Below are positions 16,757 to 26,612 of a DNA stretch of 64,000 nucleotides, piece after piece. The notes beneath the pieces are model-generated. The model had not been told where the DNA came from. It was given only the letters and a program-made list of their open reading frames with translations, and made no database searches. Both the position numbers and the translations under genes were made by a program. Origin of the DNA: Bacteroidales bacterium (GTDB lineage Bacteria; Bacteroidota; Bacteroidia; Bacteroidales; VadinHA17); the NCBI GenBank assembly GCA_029210565.1, contig JARGFQ010000013.1:1-64000 (forward strand). Direction: 5' to 3'. Numbering within the stretch: position 1 is the first letter of the stretch; each line of letters begins with the position of its first letter.

Positions 16757-17521
16757 CTATTGCTGTTCGCCTACGATCTCGTCATCCACAAGAATGCGTC
16801 CGCAATACTCGCAGACGATGATCTTCTTCCTCGATTTGATGTCGAGCTGACGCTGCGGGGGTATCTGGTTGAAACAACCGCCGCAGGCATCTCTCTGGAC
16901 TGAGACTACTGCCAGCCCGTTGCGGGCATTGATACGTATGCGCTTATATGCCGTCAGAAGCCTCTCCTCAATCCTGGTCTGCAGCTCCGCGGATTTCTCC
17001 TCCAGTTGCTCCTCCTCCTTCTGCGTGTCACGGGTAATATCATCAAGCTCTGACTTCTTCCCCTCCAGGTCGCGTTTTCTCTCATCGAGAGCTGTCTGAG
17101 CCTCTTCCATCACCGCCTTCTTATCTTCAATCTGAGCGGCAAACTCACGTATCTTCTTATTGCAGAGCTCTATCTCCAGCGTCTGAAACTCTATCTCCTT
17201 GGAGAGAGAGTCATATTCGCGGTTGTTGCGGACATTATTCTGCTGCTCCTCATATTTTTTTATCAGAGCCTGAGAATTGGTGATCTCCGTATTTTTCCCC
17301 ACCGAAGCCTTCTCGAGCTCGGCGATCTCGTTCCCGAGATTGCCAATCCTGGTCTCCAACCCTTCCACTTCATCTTCAAGATCCTGCACCTCCAGTGGCA
17401 GCTCGCCCCTGAGGGTTCTTATTTTATCTATCTCTGAATCAACAAGCTGAAGTGAATATAGGGCTCTCAGTTTTTCCTCTATTGTCAGTTCGGACTCAGC
17501 TGTTTTGTTCTGTTTTGTCAT
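16757..17521 (-). CDS. Coiled-coil zinc-ribbon protein (CdsZ-like, C4-type)
   Basis: A 254-residue protein: residues ~20-185 are a long charged coiled coil, and the C-terminus has a zinc ribbon with CGGC and CEYC. Proteins of this form next to a Nif3-like gene are conserved in Bacteroidota; the group has been linked to nucleic-acid or ribosome-related roles, but the function here is not shown. Last gene of the leftward MerR - Nif3 - zinc-ribbon run, 89 bases after the Nif3 gene. Confidence 0.85.
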   Translation of the reverse strand: MTKQNKTAESELTIEEKLRALYSLQLVDSEIDKIRTLRGELPLEVQDLEDEVEGLETRIGNLGNEIAELEKASVGKNTEITNSQALIKKYEEQQNNVRNNREYDSLSKEIEFQTLEIELCNKKIREFAAQIEDKKAVMEEAQTALDERKRDLEGKKSELDDITRDTQKEEEQLEEKSAELQTRIEERLLTAYKRIRINARNGLAVVSVQRDACGGCFNQIPPQRQLDIKSRKKIIVCEYCGRILVDDEIVGEQQ

Positions 17522-17610
17522 AGTATGATATTAATTTATAAAGTACGACAGCACCCGCATGGTGACAGCATTATTGAGTTTTTGTGCTTGCATAATACGC
17601 GGGTCTCATA

Positions 17611-18708
17611 TTACTGGTAGAAATTTATCGGATTCGTTTTTGTTTCTGAAAAGCGGAGTGCAAAGTTAGGAAATTTTTTCTGAATCAGGTTGTGAAGCAG
17701 CTCAAGAGAAAATTTTTCACTCTCATAGTGACCGATGTCAGCTACCAGCATTGAGCGCGGTGCTTCGGCGAAGGCATGGTACTTTATGTCCGCGGTGAGG
17801 AAAGCGTCGGCGCCGGCGCGGGCAGCGGCACCGATATATTCAGATCCTGACCCTCCGCAGAGGGCTACCGTTGACAGTGACCGTTGCAGGTCACCGCTGT
17901 ACCGTATCGCCGGTATGCCTGTCAGCTGCTTCAGCCGTTCAAGCAGCTGCTCTCCCGGCAGTGGGTGTGGCAGTCGCCCGATGGCGCCGGCGCCGTTGAA
18001 CCCGTTCTGCAGGGCTATGATGTCATAAGCCACCTCTTCGTACGGATGAGCTTCAAGAAGAGCGCTGACGCAACTGCGAACCAGATATGACGGCACCACT
18101 ACCTCTATCCTTACCTCCGGCTCCGCATGATCTTTCCCCACCTCTCCGGCAAACGGCTCTGCTCCCTCGCCGGCACGGAAGGTGCCCTCCCCGGTCACAT
18201 TGAAGCTGCAGCGGTCATAATTGCCCGTCACTCCTGCCCCGGCAGCAAAGAGAGCGTCCCTCACCACCCGTGCATACTCCTGCGGAACGAAGGTGACGAT
18301 CTTGGAAAGCCTCCCCTCAAGGGGCACCAGCACCCTGATATCCTGCAGCCCGATCTTCTCTGCGAGGATGTGACTAACGCCGCCGGCACTGTTGTCAAGG
18401 CTGGTGTGTGCAGAGTAGACTGCAATATCATTTCGTATGGCTGCGGCAACCGACCGCTGCACATCATTGCCATTGACAAGGTGCCTGAGCGGCCTGAAGA
18501 TAAGAGGATGATGCGAGACAACCAGGTCACAGCCTGCTGCTGCTGCCTCCTCCATCACCCCGGGAGTCACGTCAACGGTGAGCAGAACGGAGGAGACCGC
18601 TGCAGAAAGGTCTCCCACCTGCAGTCCGCTGTTGTCATAACTTTCCTGAAAGGCAGGAGGTATCAGCTCCTCAAACCATCGCACAAAATCTCCGAGGGTG
18701 ACCGCCAT
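17611..18708 (-). CDS. Nif3-like dinuclear metal centre protein
   Basis: A 365-residue member of the NIF3/YbgI family (annotated as GTP cyclohydrolase 1 type 2 homologue). Metal-ligand segments visible are VVSHHPLIF, VYSAHTSLDN and, near the C-terminus, ADIGHYESE. An inserted PII-like domain occupies the middle, as in the long form of the family. Biochemical role is uncertain family-wide. Begins 4 bases after the MerR gene stop. Confidence 0.9.
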   Translation of the reverse strand: MAVTLGDFVRWFEELIPPAFQESYDNSGLQVGDLSAAVSSVLLTVDVTPGVMEEAAAAGCDLVVSHHPLIFRPLRHLVNGNDVQRSVAAAIRNDIAVYSAHTSLDNSAGGVSHILAEKIGLQDIRVLVPLEGRLSKIVTFVPQEYARVVRDALFAAGAGVTGNYDRCSFNVTGEGTFRAGEGAEPFAGEVGKDHAEPEVRIEVVVPSYLVRSCVSALLEAHPYEEVAYDIIALQNGFNGAGAIGRLPHPLPGEQLLERLKQLTGIPAIRYSGDLQRSLSTVALCGGSGSEYIGAAARAGADAFLTADIKYHAFAEAPRSMLVADIGHYESEKFSLELLHNLIQKKFPNFALRFSETKTNPINFYQ

Positions 18709-18712
18709 GAGC

Positions 18713-19054
18713 TCATTTTATTTCATCCCTGATGCTGACTAGCATCTCCCTGATATTTCTGAGGCTGTCGGCTATCTCAAGGCGGTAATCGGTCTCCTCC
18801 CGGTTATGCTTCAGGTACCGTTTTGCCCCTTCGATGGTCATTCCCCTCTCCCTCAGCAGGTGATGAATTAACCGCAGATTCTTAATATCCTCCTGCATGA
18901 AGAGCCTGTTGCCCTTGTTGTTCTTCTTAGGACGCAGGATATCAAACTCCTTCTCCCAGAAGCGGATGGTGGAGACAGGTTCGGAAAACATCTCGGAGAC
19001 CTCTCCTATCTGATAAAAAAGCTTTTCTGTTCTCTTTTCCCTGTAAGGCATCAC
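18713..19054 (-). CDS. MerR-family transcriptional regulator
   Basis: A 113-residue protein with an N-terminal winged helix (FYQIGEVSEMFSEPVSTIRFWE) and the MerR wing (LRPKKNNKGNRLFMQEDI), then a helical stretch to the C-terminus. It has no cysteine cluster for metal binding, so its effector is unknown. Short, as are most Bacteroidota MerR-like proteins found between M23 peptidase and Nif3 genes. Starts 11 bases after the M23 gene. Confidence 0.9.
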   Translation of the reverse strand: MMPYREKRTEKLFYQIGEVSEMFSEPVSTIRFWEKEFDILRPKKNNKGNRLFMQEDIKNLRLIHHLLRERGMTIEGAKRYLKHNREETDYRLEIADSLRNIREMLVSIRDEIK

Positions 19055-19065
19055 ATGAAGATAAA

Positions 19066-20037
19066 TCAGTCGAAGGTCTGTCCGCTCTTGCTCGAGATCT
19101 CAAGCATACGGTCATATTCATCAGGAGTAAGATCATTGAAATAATAGAGAGCCGGGTCAACCTGGCGGCTGTTGAGCTTGACCTCATAGTGCAGGTGAGG
19201 TGCAACGGAGAGGCCCGTATTACCAACAAAACCGATGACATCACCGCGCCTTACCTTCTGTCCTGCCCTGACATTGAAGCCGTTCAGATGGGCATAGACA
19301 GTCTGGTACCCAAATCCGTGATTGATGACTATGTGATTGCCGTAACCGCGCCGGGTCGATTTCACGGCATCGACAGTGCCGTTGCCTGTGGCATAAACCT
19401 CGGTACCTGTTGGCGCCGTGAAGTCCATGCCTGAATGGAACTTCACTATCTTGTAGATGGGGTGAATCCTGGGTCCGAAACCTGAGGCCGTGCGCTTCAG
19501 GTCTTTGTTGGAGAGAGGCTGGATTGCCGGTATGCTGCTGAGCATCTCCTCCTTCTCCCTGGCATAGGCTATCAGCTCATCAAACGACTGTGACTGGATA
19601 TAGATCTTTTTCCTGATATTATCAAGCCGCTTGGCCATCTCTATAATGAGCTCGGAGTTTGAAAATCCCTCAAGCTCAACATAGCGGTTGGAACCTCCCA
19701 TGCCGCCCTGTCTGAAGGATGTGGGCACAGGCTCCGCCTCAAAGATAGTCCTGTAAAGGTTGTCATCCGTCTCTTCAAGGTGACTCAGCACCTTCTCAAC
19801 ATTCTCCATCTCCCTGTTCATCAACTCATACTGGAGAGTCAACTGTTCAATCTCTCTCTTCAGAACCTTCTCCTGGGGGGAGTCAAAGACAGAGGCAAAG
19901 ATAAACCCGTATATGCCGGCAAGGAACAGTGATGCGATAAAATAGCCAAAGAGCCTCAGAAAGGTCTCTTTTAGTCCCAGCCTTATCCTGTCAAAGCTGA
20001 GAGTCTCATGATTGAACTTATACTTTGTCTTTGGCAT
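19066..20037 (-). CDS. M23 family metallopeptidase (LytM domain), membrane-anchored
   Basis: A 323-residue protein with one membrane segment at about residues 28-50, a coiled-coil region to ~115, and a C-terminal M23 domain. Zinc ligands lie in FHSGMD and APHLHYE, with YAHL between. Such proteins cut peptidoglycan cross-links or, when degenerate, activate amidases; here the ligands are intact. A TATGTTTG box on the minus strand at 20066-20073 gives it its own promoter. Paralogous to the next gene. Confidence 0.92.
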   Translation of the reverse strand: MPKTKYKFNHETLSFDRIRLGLKETFLRLFGYFIASLFLAGIYGFIFASVFDSPQEKVLKREIEQLTLQYELMNREMENVEKVLSHLEETDDNLYRTIFEAEPVPTSFRQGGMGGSNRYVELEGFSNSELIIEMAKRLDNIRKKIYIQSQSFDELIAYAREKEEMLSSIPAIQPLSNKDLKRTASGFGPRIHPIYKIVKFHSGMDFTAPTGTEVYATGNGTVDAVKSTRRGYGNHIVINHGFGYQTVYAHLNGFNVRAGQKVRRGDVIGFVGNTGLSVAPHLHYEVKLNSRQVDPALYYFNDLTPDEYDRMLEISSKSGQTFD

Positions 20038-20065
20038 CTGTTACGGTGGCAGCCTGAATGCCCTG

Positions 20066-20073
20066 CAAACATA
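20066..20073 (-). promoter_or_regulatory. Promoter -7 box of the first M23 gene
   Basis: TATGTTTG on the minus strand (CAAACATA on plus), 28 bases before the start codon. Confidence 0.45.
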
Positions 20074-20139
20074 AGAAATATTAAGGAAAATGCAAACAGT
20101 CCGTTCTAAAGGGAAAAAGCAATTATCCCCTGTTTTTTC

Positions 20140-21096
20140 TTATGGTCTTGTCAGGAAATCCAGCATCCTGTAATACTCATCTTCCGTCAGGCTGTCTTCA
20201 AAATACCACAGAGGGTTCACATGTTCCCCGAAGAGGTCAATCTGATAGTGCAGATGCGGTCCCGATGATACCCCGGTGTTTCCCGAAATGGCTATCTGGT
20301 CACCGCGGGTAACCTTGTCACCCCTTTTGACCCTGCATTCGCTCAGGTGTCCGTAGATGGTACGGTAGCCATAACCGTGGTCTATCACCACCTTGATACC
20401 AAACCCGTCATGATCATTCCCGGCATAATAGACTGTGCCTGCACCCGTGGCATGCACCTCCGTGCCTACCGGACAGCGGAAGTCCTGGCCGAAATGCCAT
20501 CGTGGCGACCCGAGCACCGGATGGTTCTCCCGGAACTTCAGCCCGTCGCCAAGCCTGATATTTACCTCCACCGGCCTGATGTAGGGAAGGTGGGTCCACA
20601 TCTCCTTCCACTCCTCAGCCCTCTCCGTCAGCTCTGTCAGGGAGTTGTACTGGATATTGGTCTGGGTCCTGAGATCTTCAAACTTCGACCTGACTGCCAT
20701 CATCATGTCACTGTTCATATAACCGGTAAGGTCTCCGAATTTAAATGTACCTCCGGAGCCCCCTTCAGAAATATCCTCGGGAATCATTTCGAGGTCGAGT
20801 ATAGCCCTGTACGAACTGTTGTCACTCGCACGAAGGTCGGCAATGACTGCGGAAGAGTAATCTATCTTTCTTTCCAGGAGAGAGTAGCTGAGCTTCCTCT
20901 CTTCTATCTTCTGAGTAAGCAATTCCTCCTTGGGATCACCTGCAATGCGATGAAAGATAAACGCATAAACGACTGTCAGTGCAACAGATACACCAAACCA
21001 AAGCATGAAACGAAGGAGTTTCTCACTCCATCGCCGCCTATGCTGCAGGTACTGCAGGTTCGATGCATCAAATACGTAGTTCTTCCTTCTCGGCAT
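20140..21096 (-). CDS. M23 family metallopeptidase (LytM domain), second paralogue
   Basis: A 318-residue protein with the same layout as its neighbour: basic N-terminus, membrane segment at ~28-47, coiled coil, M23 domain. The ligands are present as WHFGQD and GPHLHYQ, the Glu after the HxH motif being Gln here where the paralogue has Glu. The two proteins align along their whole length, so they come from a tandem duplication. Divergent from alaS with its -7 box inside the region upstream of the alaS start. Confidence 0.92.
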   Translation of the reverse strand: MPRRKNYVFDASNLQYLQHRRRWSEKLLRFMLWFGVSVALTVVYAFIFHRIAGDPKEELLTQKIEERKLSYSLLERKIDYSSAVIADLRASDNSSYRAILDLEMIPEDISEGGSGGTFKFGDLTGYMNSDMMMAVRSKFEDLRTQTNIQYNSLTELTERAEEWKEMWTHLPYIRPVEVNIRLGDGLKFRENHPVLGSPRWHFGQDFRCPVGTEVHATGAGTVYYAGNDHDGFGIKVVIDHGYGYRTIYGHLSECRVKRGDKVTRGDQIAISGNTGVSSGPHLHYQIDLFGEHVNPLWYFEDSLTEDEYYRMLDFLTRP

Positions 21097-21138
21097 CAGC
21101 AGATCAATGGTTTGCCATTAAAATGGATTGCTAACTGA

Positions 21139-21146
21139 CAAACGTA
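21139..21146 (-). promoter_or_regulatory. Promoter -7 box of the second M23 gene
   Basis: TACGTTTG on the minus strand (CAAACGTA on plus), 42 bases before the start. It lies upstream of the chosen alaS start at 21212, which supports treating this stretch as non-coding. Confidence 0.5.
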
Positions 21147-21211
21147 AAATAAATAAATTAATTTTACAAGCCCGAAAAATAAAGAAAAATCACACAGAGT
21201 GCGGAGTTAGT

Positions 21212-23845
21212 ATGAAGGCAAACGATATCAGGGCGGAATTCCTCAGTTTTTTCCGTTCAAAAGAGCACAGGATAGTGCCGTCGGCACCGATGGTCATCAA
21301 GAATGATCCGACGCTGATGTTCACCAATGCAGGCATGAACCAGTTCAAGGATATCTTCCTGGGCAACCAGCTTGCCGCTTACAGGCGGGTCGCCAACTCA
21401 CAGAAGTGTCTGCGGGTGTCGGGAAAACACAATGATCTGGAGGAGGTAGGCCTTGACACCTATCACCATACCATGTTCGAGATGCTCGGCACCTGGTCTT
21501 TCGGCGACTACTTTAAGAAGGAGGCCATTGAATGGGCATGGGAGTTCCTCACTGACGTGATGGGCATTCCTGTGGAAAGGATTTATGCCACTGTCTTTGA
21601 AGGCGACCCTGAACAGGACGTGCCGAGGGACGATGAGGCAGCCGGCTACTGGAAGAGCTGTTTTAAGGGTGCCGAAAACCACATCATAGACGGATCCAAA
21701 AAAGACAACTTCTGGGAGATGGGTGATACCGGACCGTGTGGCCCCTGCTCGGAGATACATGTAGACCTGAGAAGCGACGGTGAGCGGGCGGAGAGACCCG
21801 GTCATCTCATGGTGAACACTGGACACCCCCTGGTGATAGAGATATGGAACCTCGTCTTCATTCAATACAACCGCCGGACTGGCGGCGAGCTGGAGTTGCT
21901 CCCCGAAAAACACGTTGACACGGGAATGGGTTTTGAACGTCTCTGTATGGTCATACAGAACAAGAAGTCAAATTATGACACTGACATCTTTCAGCCTCTC
22001 ATAGCCGCCTCTGCCAGGGTGACCGGCAAACCGTACGGCGAGAATAAAGAATGGGATACAGCGCACAGGGTCATCGCCGATCATCTGCGCACGGTGGCAT
22101 TTTCCGTTGCCGACGGGCAGCTGCCGTCAAACAACAAGGCCGGTTATGTCATCAGAAGAATATTGAGGCGTGCCGTAAGATACGGCTACACCTCCCTTGA
22201 CATGAGAGAGCCTTTTATGCATACCCTGCTGCCAACTCTGACAGAGACAATGGGCGGTCACTACCCCGAACTGGCGGTACAGGGCGAAATCATCACCAGG
22301 GTCATCCGCGAAGAGGAGCAGTCATTCCTCCGTACACTGGGCAAAGGGCTCAGGATGATCGAACGGAGGGTAGAGGCCCTCAGACAGAGCGGCGAGACCC
22401 TTTTCCCGGGCAGCGACGCGTTTGAACTGTTTGACACCTACGGCTTCCCGGTGGACCTCACCCAGCTCATCCTCAGGGAGAACGGCATGACCCTTGATGA
22501 GGAGGCCTTCAGTGCCGAACTCAATGCCCAGAAGAGCAGGTCAAGGAATGATGCTGCCGTCACGGCAGGGGACTGGGTGGTGCTGGAGGATGCGGACAGT
22601 ACCCTCTTCACCGGGTATGACCGCACGGAAGACAACGTCCGTATCGCCCGATACCGCAAGGTAAGCTCACGGGGAAAAGAGAACGTCCACCTGGTATTCG
22701 ACCGCACACCATTCTACGCCGAGTCGGGAGGACAGGCAGGCGACAAGGGATATATAGCCTCGGAGGATGAGAAGATCATGATCACCGACACTGTCAGGCA
22801 GAATAACCTAATCATACATATAGCAGGACAGCTGCCAAAAAACCCGTCGGCCGGCTTCAGCGCCGTTGTCGACAGCAGCGCAAGACGCAATACTGCCCGC
22901 AACCACACGGCCACCCACCTGATGCACCACGCCCTGCGCGAGGTGCTTGGCAACCATGTGGAGCAGAAGGGATCGCTGGTGACACCGGAGAGGCTGAGGT
23001 TCGACTTCAGCCACTTCAGGCAGGTGACCCCGGAAGAGATTGCCGCTGTGGAGGAGAGGGTAAATGAGGTGATAATGAATAACATCCCTTCTGAGGTACA
23101 TGATGATGCACCTGTAGATGAGGCACTGGCCATGGGAGCCCTGGCCCTCTTCGGGGAGAAGTACGGAGAGAAGGTGAGAGTGGTCTCCTTTGGCGACTCC
23201 GTGGAGCTGTGCGGAGGCACCCACGTACCTGACACAGGCGCCATTGGTCTCTTCAAGATAATATCCGAGAGCGCCGTAGCCGCAGGAGTGCGACGCATAG
23301 AGGCAGTCACGGGCAGTGGCGCACTGGCGTATCTCAATGAGAAGCTGAACAAACTGAATGAGATCACCGCGATGCTCAGAAGCACCGGGGACCCTGCCTC
23401 CAACATCTCAAAGCTGCTGGCTGAGAACAGCTCCCTGAAACAGACTTTAGAGAGGATGCAGCAGTCTGCGGCAGCCGAGGCGGCAAGGAAGCTGGCTGCC
23501 GACGCAGTGACTGCCGGCAGCTGCAGAATATATTCCGGGCTGCTGACCGCCACCCCGGCCGAGATGCTGAGAAACATCGCTATTCATATCAGACAGTCTG
23601 ACAGCAGCAGCATCATAATCATCGGCTCCGCTGACGAAGGCAAAGCTTCTCTGCTGGTGGCACTGGGTGACGAGGCTGCCGCATCGTCGGGAGTGAATGC
23701 CGTGGATATCATCAGGGCCGTCGCACCGGAGATTAACGGCGGCGGCGGCGGACAGCCATTCCTGGCCACCGCGGGAGGCAAAAGGCCGGAAGGAGTCGGT
23801 GCTGCCATCGCCAAAGCGGTGGAGATGGTCAGAAAGGTGCTGTAA
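21212..23845 (+). CDS. alaS: Alanyl-tRNA synthetase
   Basis: Charges tRNA-Ala and edits mischarged products. From the ATG at 21212 the protein is 877 residues beginning MKANDIRAEFLSFFRSKEH, the expected family start; the frame is open back to 21128 but that part is unrelated and holds a divergent promoter. Aminoacylation domain with GDTGPCGPCSEIH, editing-domain metal ligands in HTATHL and CGGTHVPDTG, and the C-terminal domain with the GGGGGQPFLA glycine run. Confidence 0.97.
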   Translation: MKANDIRAEFLSFFRSKEHRIVPSAPMVIKNDPTLMFTNAGMNQFKDIFLGNQLAAYRRVANSQKCLRVSGKHNDLEEVGLDTYHHTMFEMLGTWSFGDYFKKEAIEWAWEFLTDVMGIPVERIYATVFEGDPEQDVPRDDEAAGYWKSCFKGAENHIIDGSKKDNFWEMGDTGPCGPCSEIHVDLRSDGERAERPGHLMVNTGHPLVIEIWNLVFIQYNRRTGGELELLPEKHVDTGMGFERLCMVIQNKKSNYDTDIFQPLIAASARVTGKPYGENKEWDTAHRVIADHLRTVAFSVADGQLPSNNKAGYVIRRILRRAVRYGYTSLDMREPFMHTLLPTLTETMGGHYPELAVQGEIITRVIREEEQSFLRTLGKGLRMIERRVEALRQSGETLFPGSDAFELFDTYGFPVDLTQLILRENGMTLDEEAFSAELNAQKSRSRNDAAVTAGDWVVLEDADSTLFTGYDRTEDNVRIARYRKVSSRGKENVHLVFDRTPFYAESGGQAGDKGYIASEDEKIMITDTVRQNNLIIHIAGQLPKNPSAGFSAVVDSSARRNTARNHTATHLMHHALREVLGNHVEQKGSLVTPERLRFDFSHFRQVTPEEIAAVEERVNEVIMNNIPSEVHDDAPVDEALAMGALALFGEKYGEKVRVVSFGDSVELCGGTHVPDTGAIGLFKIISESAVAAGVRRIEAVTGSGALAYLNEKLNKLNEITAMLRSTGDPASNISKLLAENSSLKQTLERMQQSAAAEAARKLAADAVTAGSCRIYSGLLTATPAEMLRNIAIHIRQSDSSSIIIIGSADEGKASLLVALGDEAAASSGVNAVDIIRAVAPEINGGGGGQPFLATAGGKRPEGVGAAIAKAVEMVRKVL

Positions 23846-23865
23846 GAGACCTGAATTTTATACCT

Positions 23866-24345
23866 TTGACAATCGTAATGAGATGTATCCCTCAGATATC
23901 TGCCTATGTCATTGCTTCAGTAATGGCATTCCTTATCAGCTCATGTTCAGTGCAGCCCTGTTATGAGGATACTGATCCCCTGATGAATACCGTTCTGCTT
24001 GCCAGCGGCACAGGTGAGAGTATCACAGCCGACTCCCTGAGGGTGCGCGGTGTCTCCCTCACCGACACCGTGGAGTTTGTTGATGCCAGATCGGTAACAT
24101 CCTTCTCTGTTCCTCTTGATCCCTCCAGCGACCTCTCCCTGTTTTACATCACAGTCAACGGCATTCATGACACGGCTGCGATATACTACACCCGCCAGCC
24201 TCATCTTGTCTCCCCGGAATGCGGATATACCTTTTTAAGTATTATAACAGGAGTAACTACTACTCATAATATTATTGACACTCTGATAATTGAGAACAGC
24301 AAAGCAGATCTCAATGGCGAAAAGAACCTGCATCTCTTTTTTTAG
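23866..24345 (+). CDS. Small lipoprotein, DUF6452-like
   Basis: A 159-residue protein with a signal sequence ending in a lipobox (FLISSC), then a beta-rich domain with a conserved-looking Cys in QPHLVSPECGY. Size, lipobox and coupling to the next gene match the Bacteroidota DUF6452 family paired with DUF6048, which is recalled rather than searched. Function unknown. The start could also be the ATG at 23878 (MRCIPQIS). Overlaps the next gene. Confidence 0.75.
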   Translation: MTIVMRCIPQISAYVIASVMAFLISSCSVQPCYEDTDPLMNTVLLASGTGESITADSLRVRGVSLTDTVEFVDARSVTSFSVPLDPSSDLSLFYITVNGIHDTAAIYYTRQPHLVSPECGYTFLSIITGVTTTHNIIDTLIIENSKADLNGEKNLHLFF

Positions 24346-25081
24346 CCTCCTCCTCTTCATTGCAGGGAGCAGTGCCGTGGCCCAGGATACGGTCACCGTG
24401 CCGCTGCATCTCAGGGCCGGCTTCGATATCTCGGGACCGCTGTTGAAATTGGTGAACAAGGAACTGGTAAGTTACGGCATTCTCACCTCCGTCGATGTCA
24501 CCGAAGCTATTACCCTCAATGCCGGGATGCGTTACTCCTCCTTTCATTCAGTGCGGCACAGCTATGACTTCAGCAGCCGGGGAATAAGCATTGTGACAGG
24601 TGCTGAGTACAACTTCCTCAAGGCCAATGTCTCAGAGGGAAAGTACTACGCAGGGATAGGATTGCGTTACGGCCTCAGCCTCTATTCTGAAGAGGCTTCC
24701 GTAATCAGGTACACCAATATGTGGGGAGAAGGGGTATCATCGATTCCTCTCTCACGCCACGCCGGTCATTTCGTTGAGATCACCCCCGGCTTCAGGACCG
24801 AACTCTTCCCGGGAGTGACCATCGGATGGAACCTATATATGAGGCTGCTGATCAGCGCGGGAGCCGGCAAGGATCTCAAACCCGTGTGGATGCCGGGCTA
24901 CGGTCCCGCAACCAAAGGCATGGCCACGGCAGCAGAATATTACATATCATTCTCCATCCCTTACAAAAGGAAAAAGGTTATCATCATGCCTAAAGCAGAA
25001 GATGAGGAGGAGGAAGAGGGAGATGTTTCCTCAACAACAAATTCCCCGGGCACATCATCAGGCTTCGGAGGGAGACTCTGA
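24314..25081 (+). CDS. Outer membrane protein, DUF6048-like
   Basis: From ATG 24314 (MAKRTCISFFSLLLFIAG) 255 residues with a signal peptide, then an eight-to-ten-strand beta-barrel pattern ending in an acidic tail (EDEEEEEGD). An upstream in-frame ATG at 24290 is possible but would delay the signal peptide. Overlaps the preceding lipoprotein gene by 32 bases, so the two are coupled. Its 3' end overlaps the convergent symporter gene by 24 bases. Confidence 0.75.
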   Translation: MAKRTCISFFSLLLFIAGSSAVAQDTVTVPLHLRAGFDISGPLLKLVNKELVSYGILTSVDVTEAITLNAGMRYSSFHSVRHSYDFSSRGISIVTGAEYNFLKANVSEGKYYAGIGLRYGLSLYSEEASVIRYTNMWGEGVSSIPLSRHAGHFVEITPGFRTELFPGVTIGWNLYMRLLISAGAGKDLKPVWMPGYGPATKGMATAAEYYISFSIPYKRKKVIIMPKAEDEEEEEGDVSSTTNSPGTSSGFGGRL

Positions 25082-26527
25082 CCGCTTCCTGTGGCTGAAG
25101 ATCAGAAGCCCCATGAAGGTCAGAAACCCGTTTACCAGAAGCATCTCAAATCCAAACTGGTACCCGTTGAACAGCTCCTCCGAGAAGATGTTGAGAACGT
25201 AGCAGATTATCGGGGAACTGATGGCTATCCACGGCGTAACCCTGTCATTGACATGCAGTCTGGTGAAAAGCCCGAAGGTATAAAGACCGAGCAGAGGCCC
25301 ATAGGTGTAGCCTGCGATAGTAAAGAGCTTATCAATGATTGCCCTGTCGTTCATCTGCCTGAAAAGAAGTATGCAGATAAAAAATACCAGGGCAAAGGAG
25401 AAATGCACCGCATATCTTATACTCGTCTTCTTCCCGTCCTTCATAACCTTGTTCTTCTCCAGCCCGAGAAAGTCGATGCTGAACGATGTGGTCAGCGAGG
25501 TGAGAGCACCGTCGGCACTAGGGAAGGCTGCAGATATGAGCCCGACCAGGAAGACCACTCCCGCGGCCGGCCCCAGGTATTTGAATGCGATAGTCGGGAA
25601 GAGATCGTCAGTCATGGCAACAGTCACACCCTGCTCTGCGGCATAGAGAACCAGGAAGGCGCCCAACACCAGGAACATGAAGACCACAACCACGTTTATG
25701 GTGCTGAAGGTGAACATATTCTTCTGCGCGTCCTTGAGACGGCTGATGCTGAGGTTCTTCTGCATCATCTCCTGGTCAAGCCCTGTCATGGTAATGGTGA
25801 TGAACATGCCACTGAAGAACTGCTTTATAAAATGACGCGGATGATCCCAGTCGGTGATAACCACTTTCGAGAGATCACTATCAAACAGGTCACCCATCAG
25901 GCTGATGACAGGCGATCCGAGCTCCTTACTTATATAGTAAACAGAGAGCACCACCGCCAGCAGCATGAAGGTGGTCTGAAGGGTGTCAGTCCATATGATC
26001 GTCCGGATGCCCCCCTTGAGTGTATAACCAATTATGAGAGCTATGAATATCAGCACATTAACCCAGAAAGGAATATTCCATGCGTCAAACACAAAGATCT
26101 GCAGCACATTTATGACAAGGAACATACGCAGGGATGCACCCAGCACCCTGGAGATAATAAAGAACCCGGCTCCGGTCTTGTAGGACCAGAAACCGAACCG
26201 CTGTTCAAGGTATCCGTAAATCGATGTCAGCTTAAGCCTGTAGTATAGCGGCAGCAGCACCAGGGCTATCACCACATAACCGAAGAAGTAGCCGAAGGCC
26301 ACCATCATGTAGGAAAACTGCGTCTCCCCCACCCATCCGGGCACTGACATAAATGTCACACCCGACAGGGATGCCCCTATCATGCCGTAGGCAACGACAA
26401 ACCATGGAGAGACCTTGTTTCCGATGTAGAATGACTGGTGATTGGCCTTGCGTGCAGTGACGAAGGTCACGGCGAAAAGCATCACGGTATAGGCCAGGAA
26501 GATGAAAAATATGAGTGATGGTGTCAT
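25058..26527 (-). CDS. Sodium/solute symporter family transporter
   Basis: A 489-residue inner-membrane protein with about thirteen hydrophobic segments. N-terminal SFYIGNKVSPWFVVAYGMIG and ASLSGVTFMSVPGW is characteristic of the SSS family, and GGIRTIIWTDTLQTTFML carries the conserved core. The substrate cannot be told from sequence. Likely monocistronic, convergent with the outer membrane protein gene. Confidence 0.92.
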   Translation of the reverse strand: MTPSLIFFIFLAYTVMLFAVTFVTARKANHQSFYIGNKVSPWFVVAYGMIGASLSGVTFMSVPGWVGETQFSYMMVAFGYFFGYVVIALVLLPLYYRLKLTSIYGYLEQRFGFWSYKTGAGFFIISRVLGASLRMFLVINVLQIFVFDAWNIPFWVNVLIFIALIIGYTLKGGIRTIIWTDTLQTTFMLLAVVLSVYYISKELGSPVISLMGDLFDSDLSKVVITDWDHPRHFIKQFFSGMFITITMTGLDQEMMQKNLSISRLKDAQKNMFTFSTINVVVVFMFLVLGAFLVLYAAEQGVTVAMTDDLFPTIAFKYLGPAAGVVFLVGLISAAFPSADGALTSLTTSFSIDFLGLEKNKVMKDGKKTSIRYAVHFSFALVFFICILLFRQMNDRAIIDKLFTIAGYTYGPLLGLYTFGLFTRLHVNDRVTPWIAISSPIICYVLNIFSEELFNGYQFGFEMLLVNGFLTFMGLLIFSHRKRSESPSEA

Positions 26528-26612
26528 GGTTGGAAAAACGTGTCTGCAAGATTAATAAAAAGATCGGAGATAAAAGTTATCAACCTGTCAGGTTTGCAGA
26601 AATAATTTGATT

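Noticed and set aside
22714..23577. 287-residue open frame opposite alaS
   Set aside because: Ser/Ala-rich shadow of the GC-rich alaS coding strand; alaS motifs are certain.
25091..26248. 385-residue open frame on plus, opposite the symporter gene
   Set aside because: Low-complexity, charged translation with no recognisable family; the antisense frame has a clear transporter.
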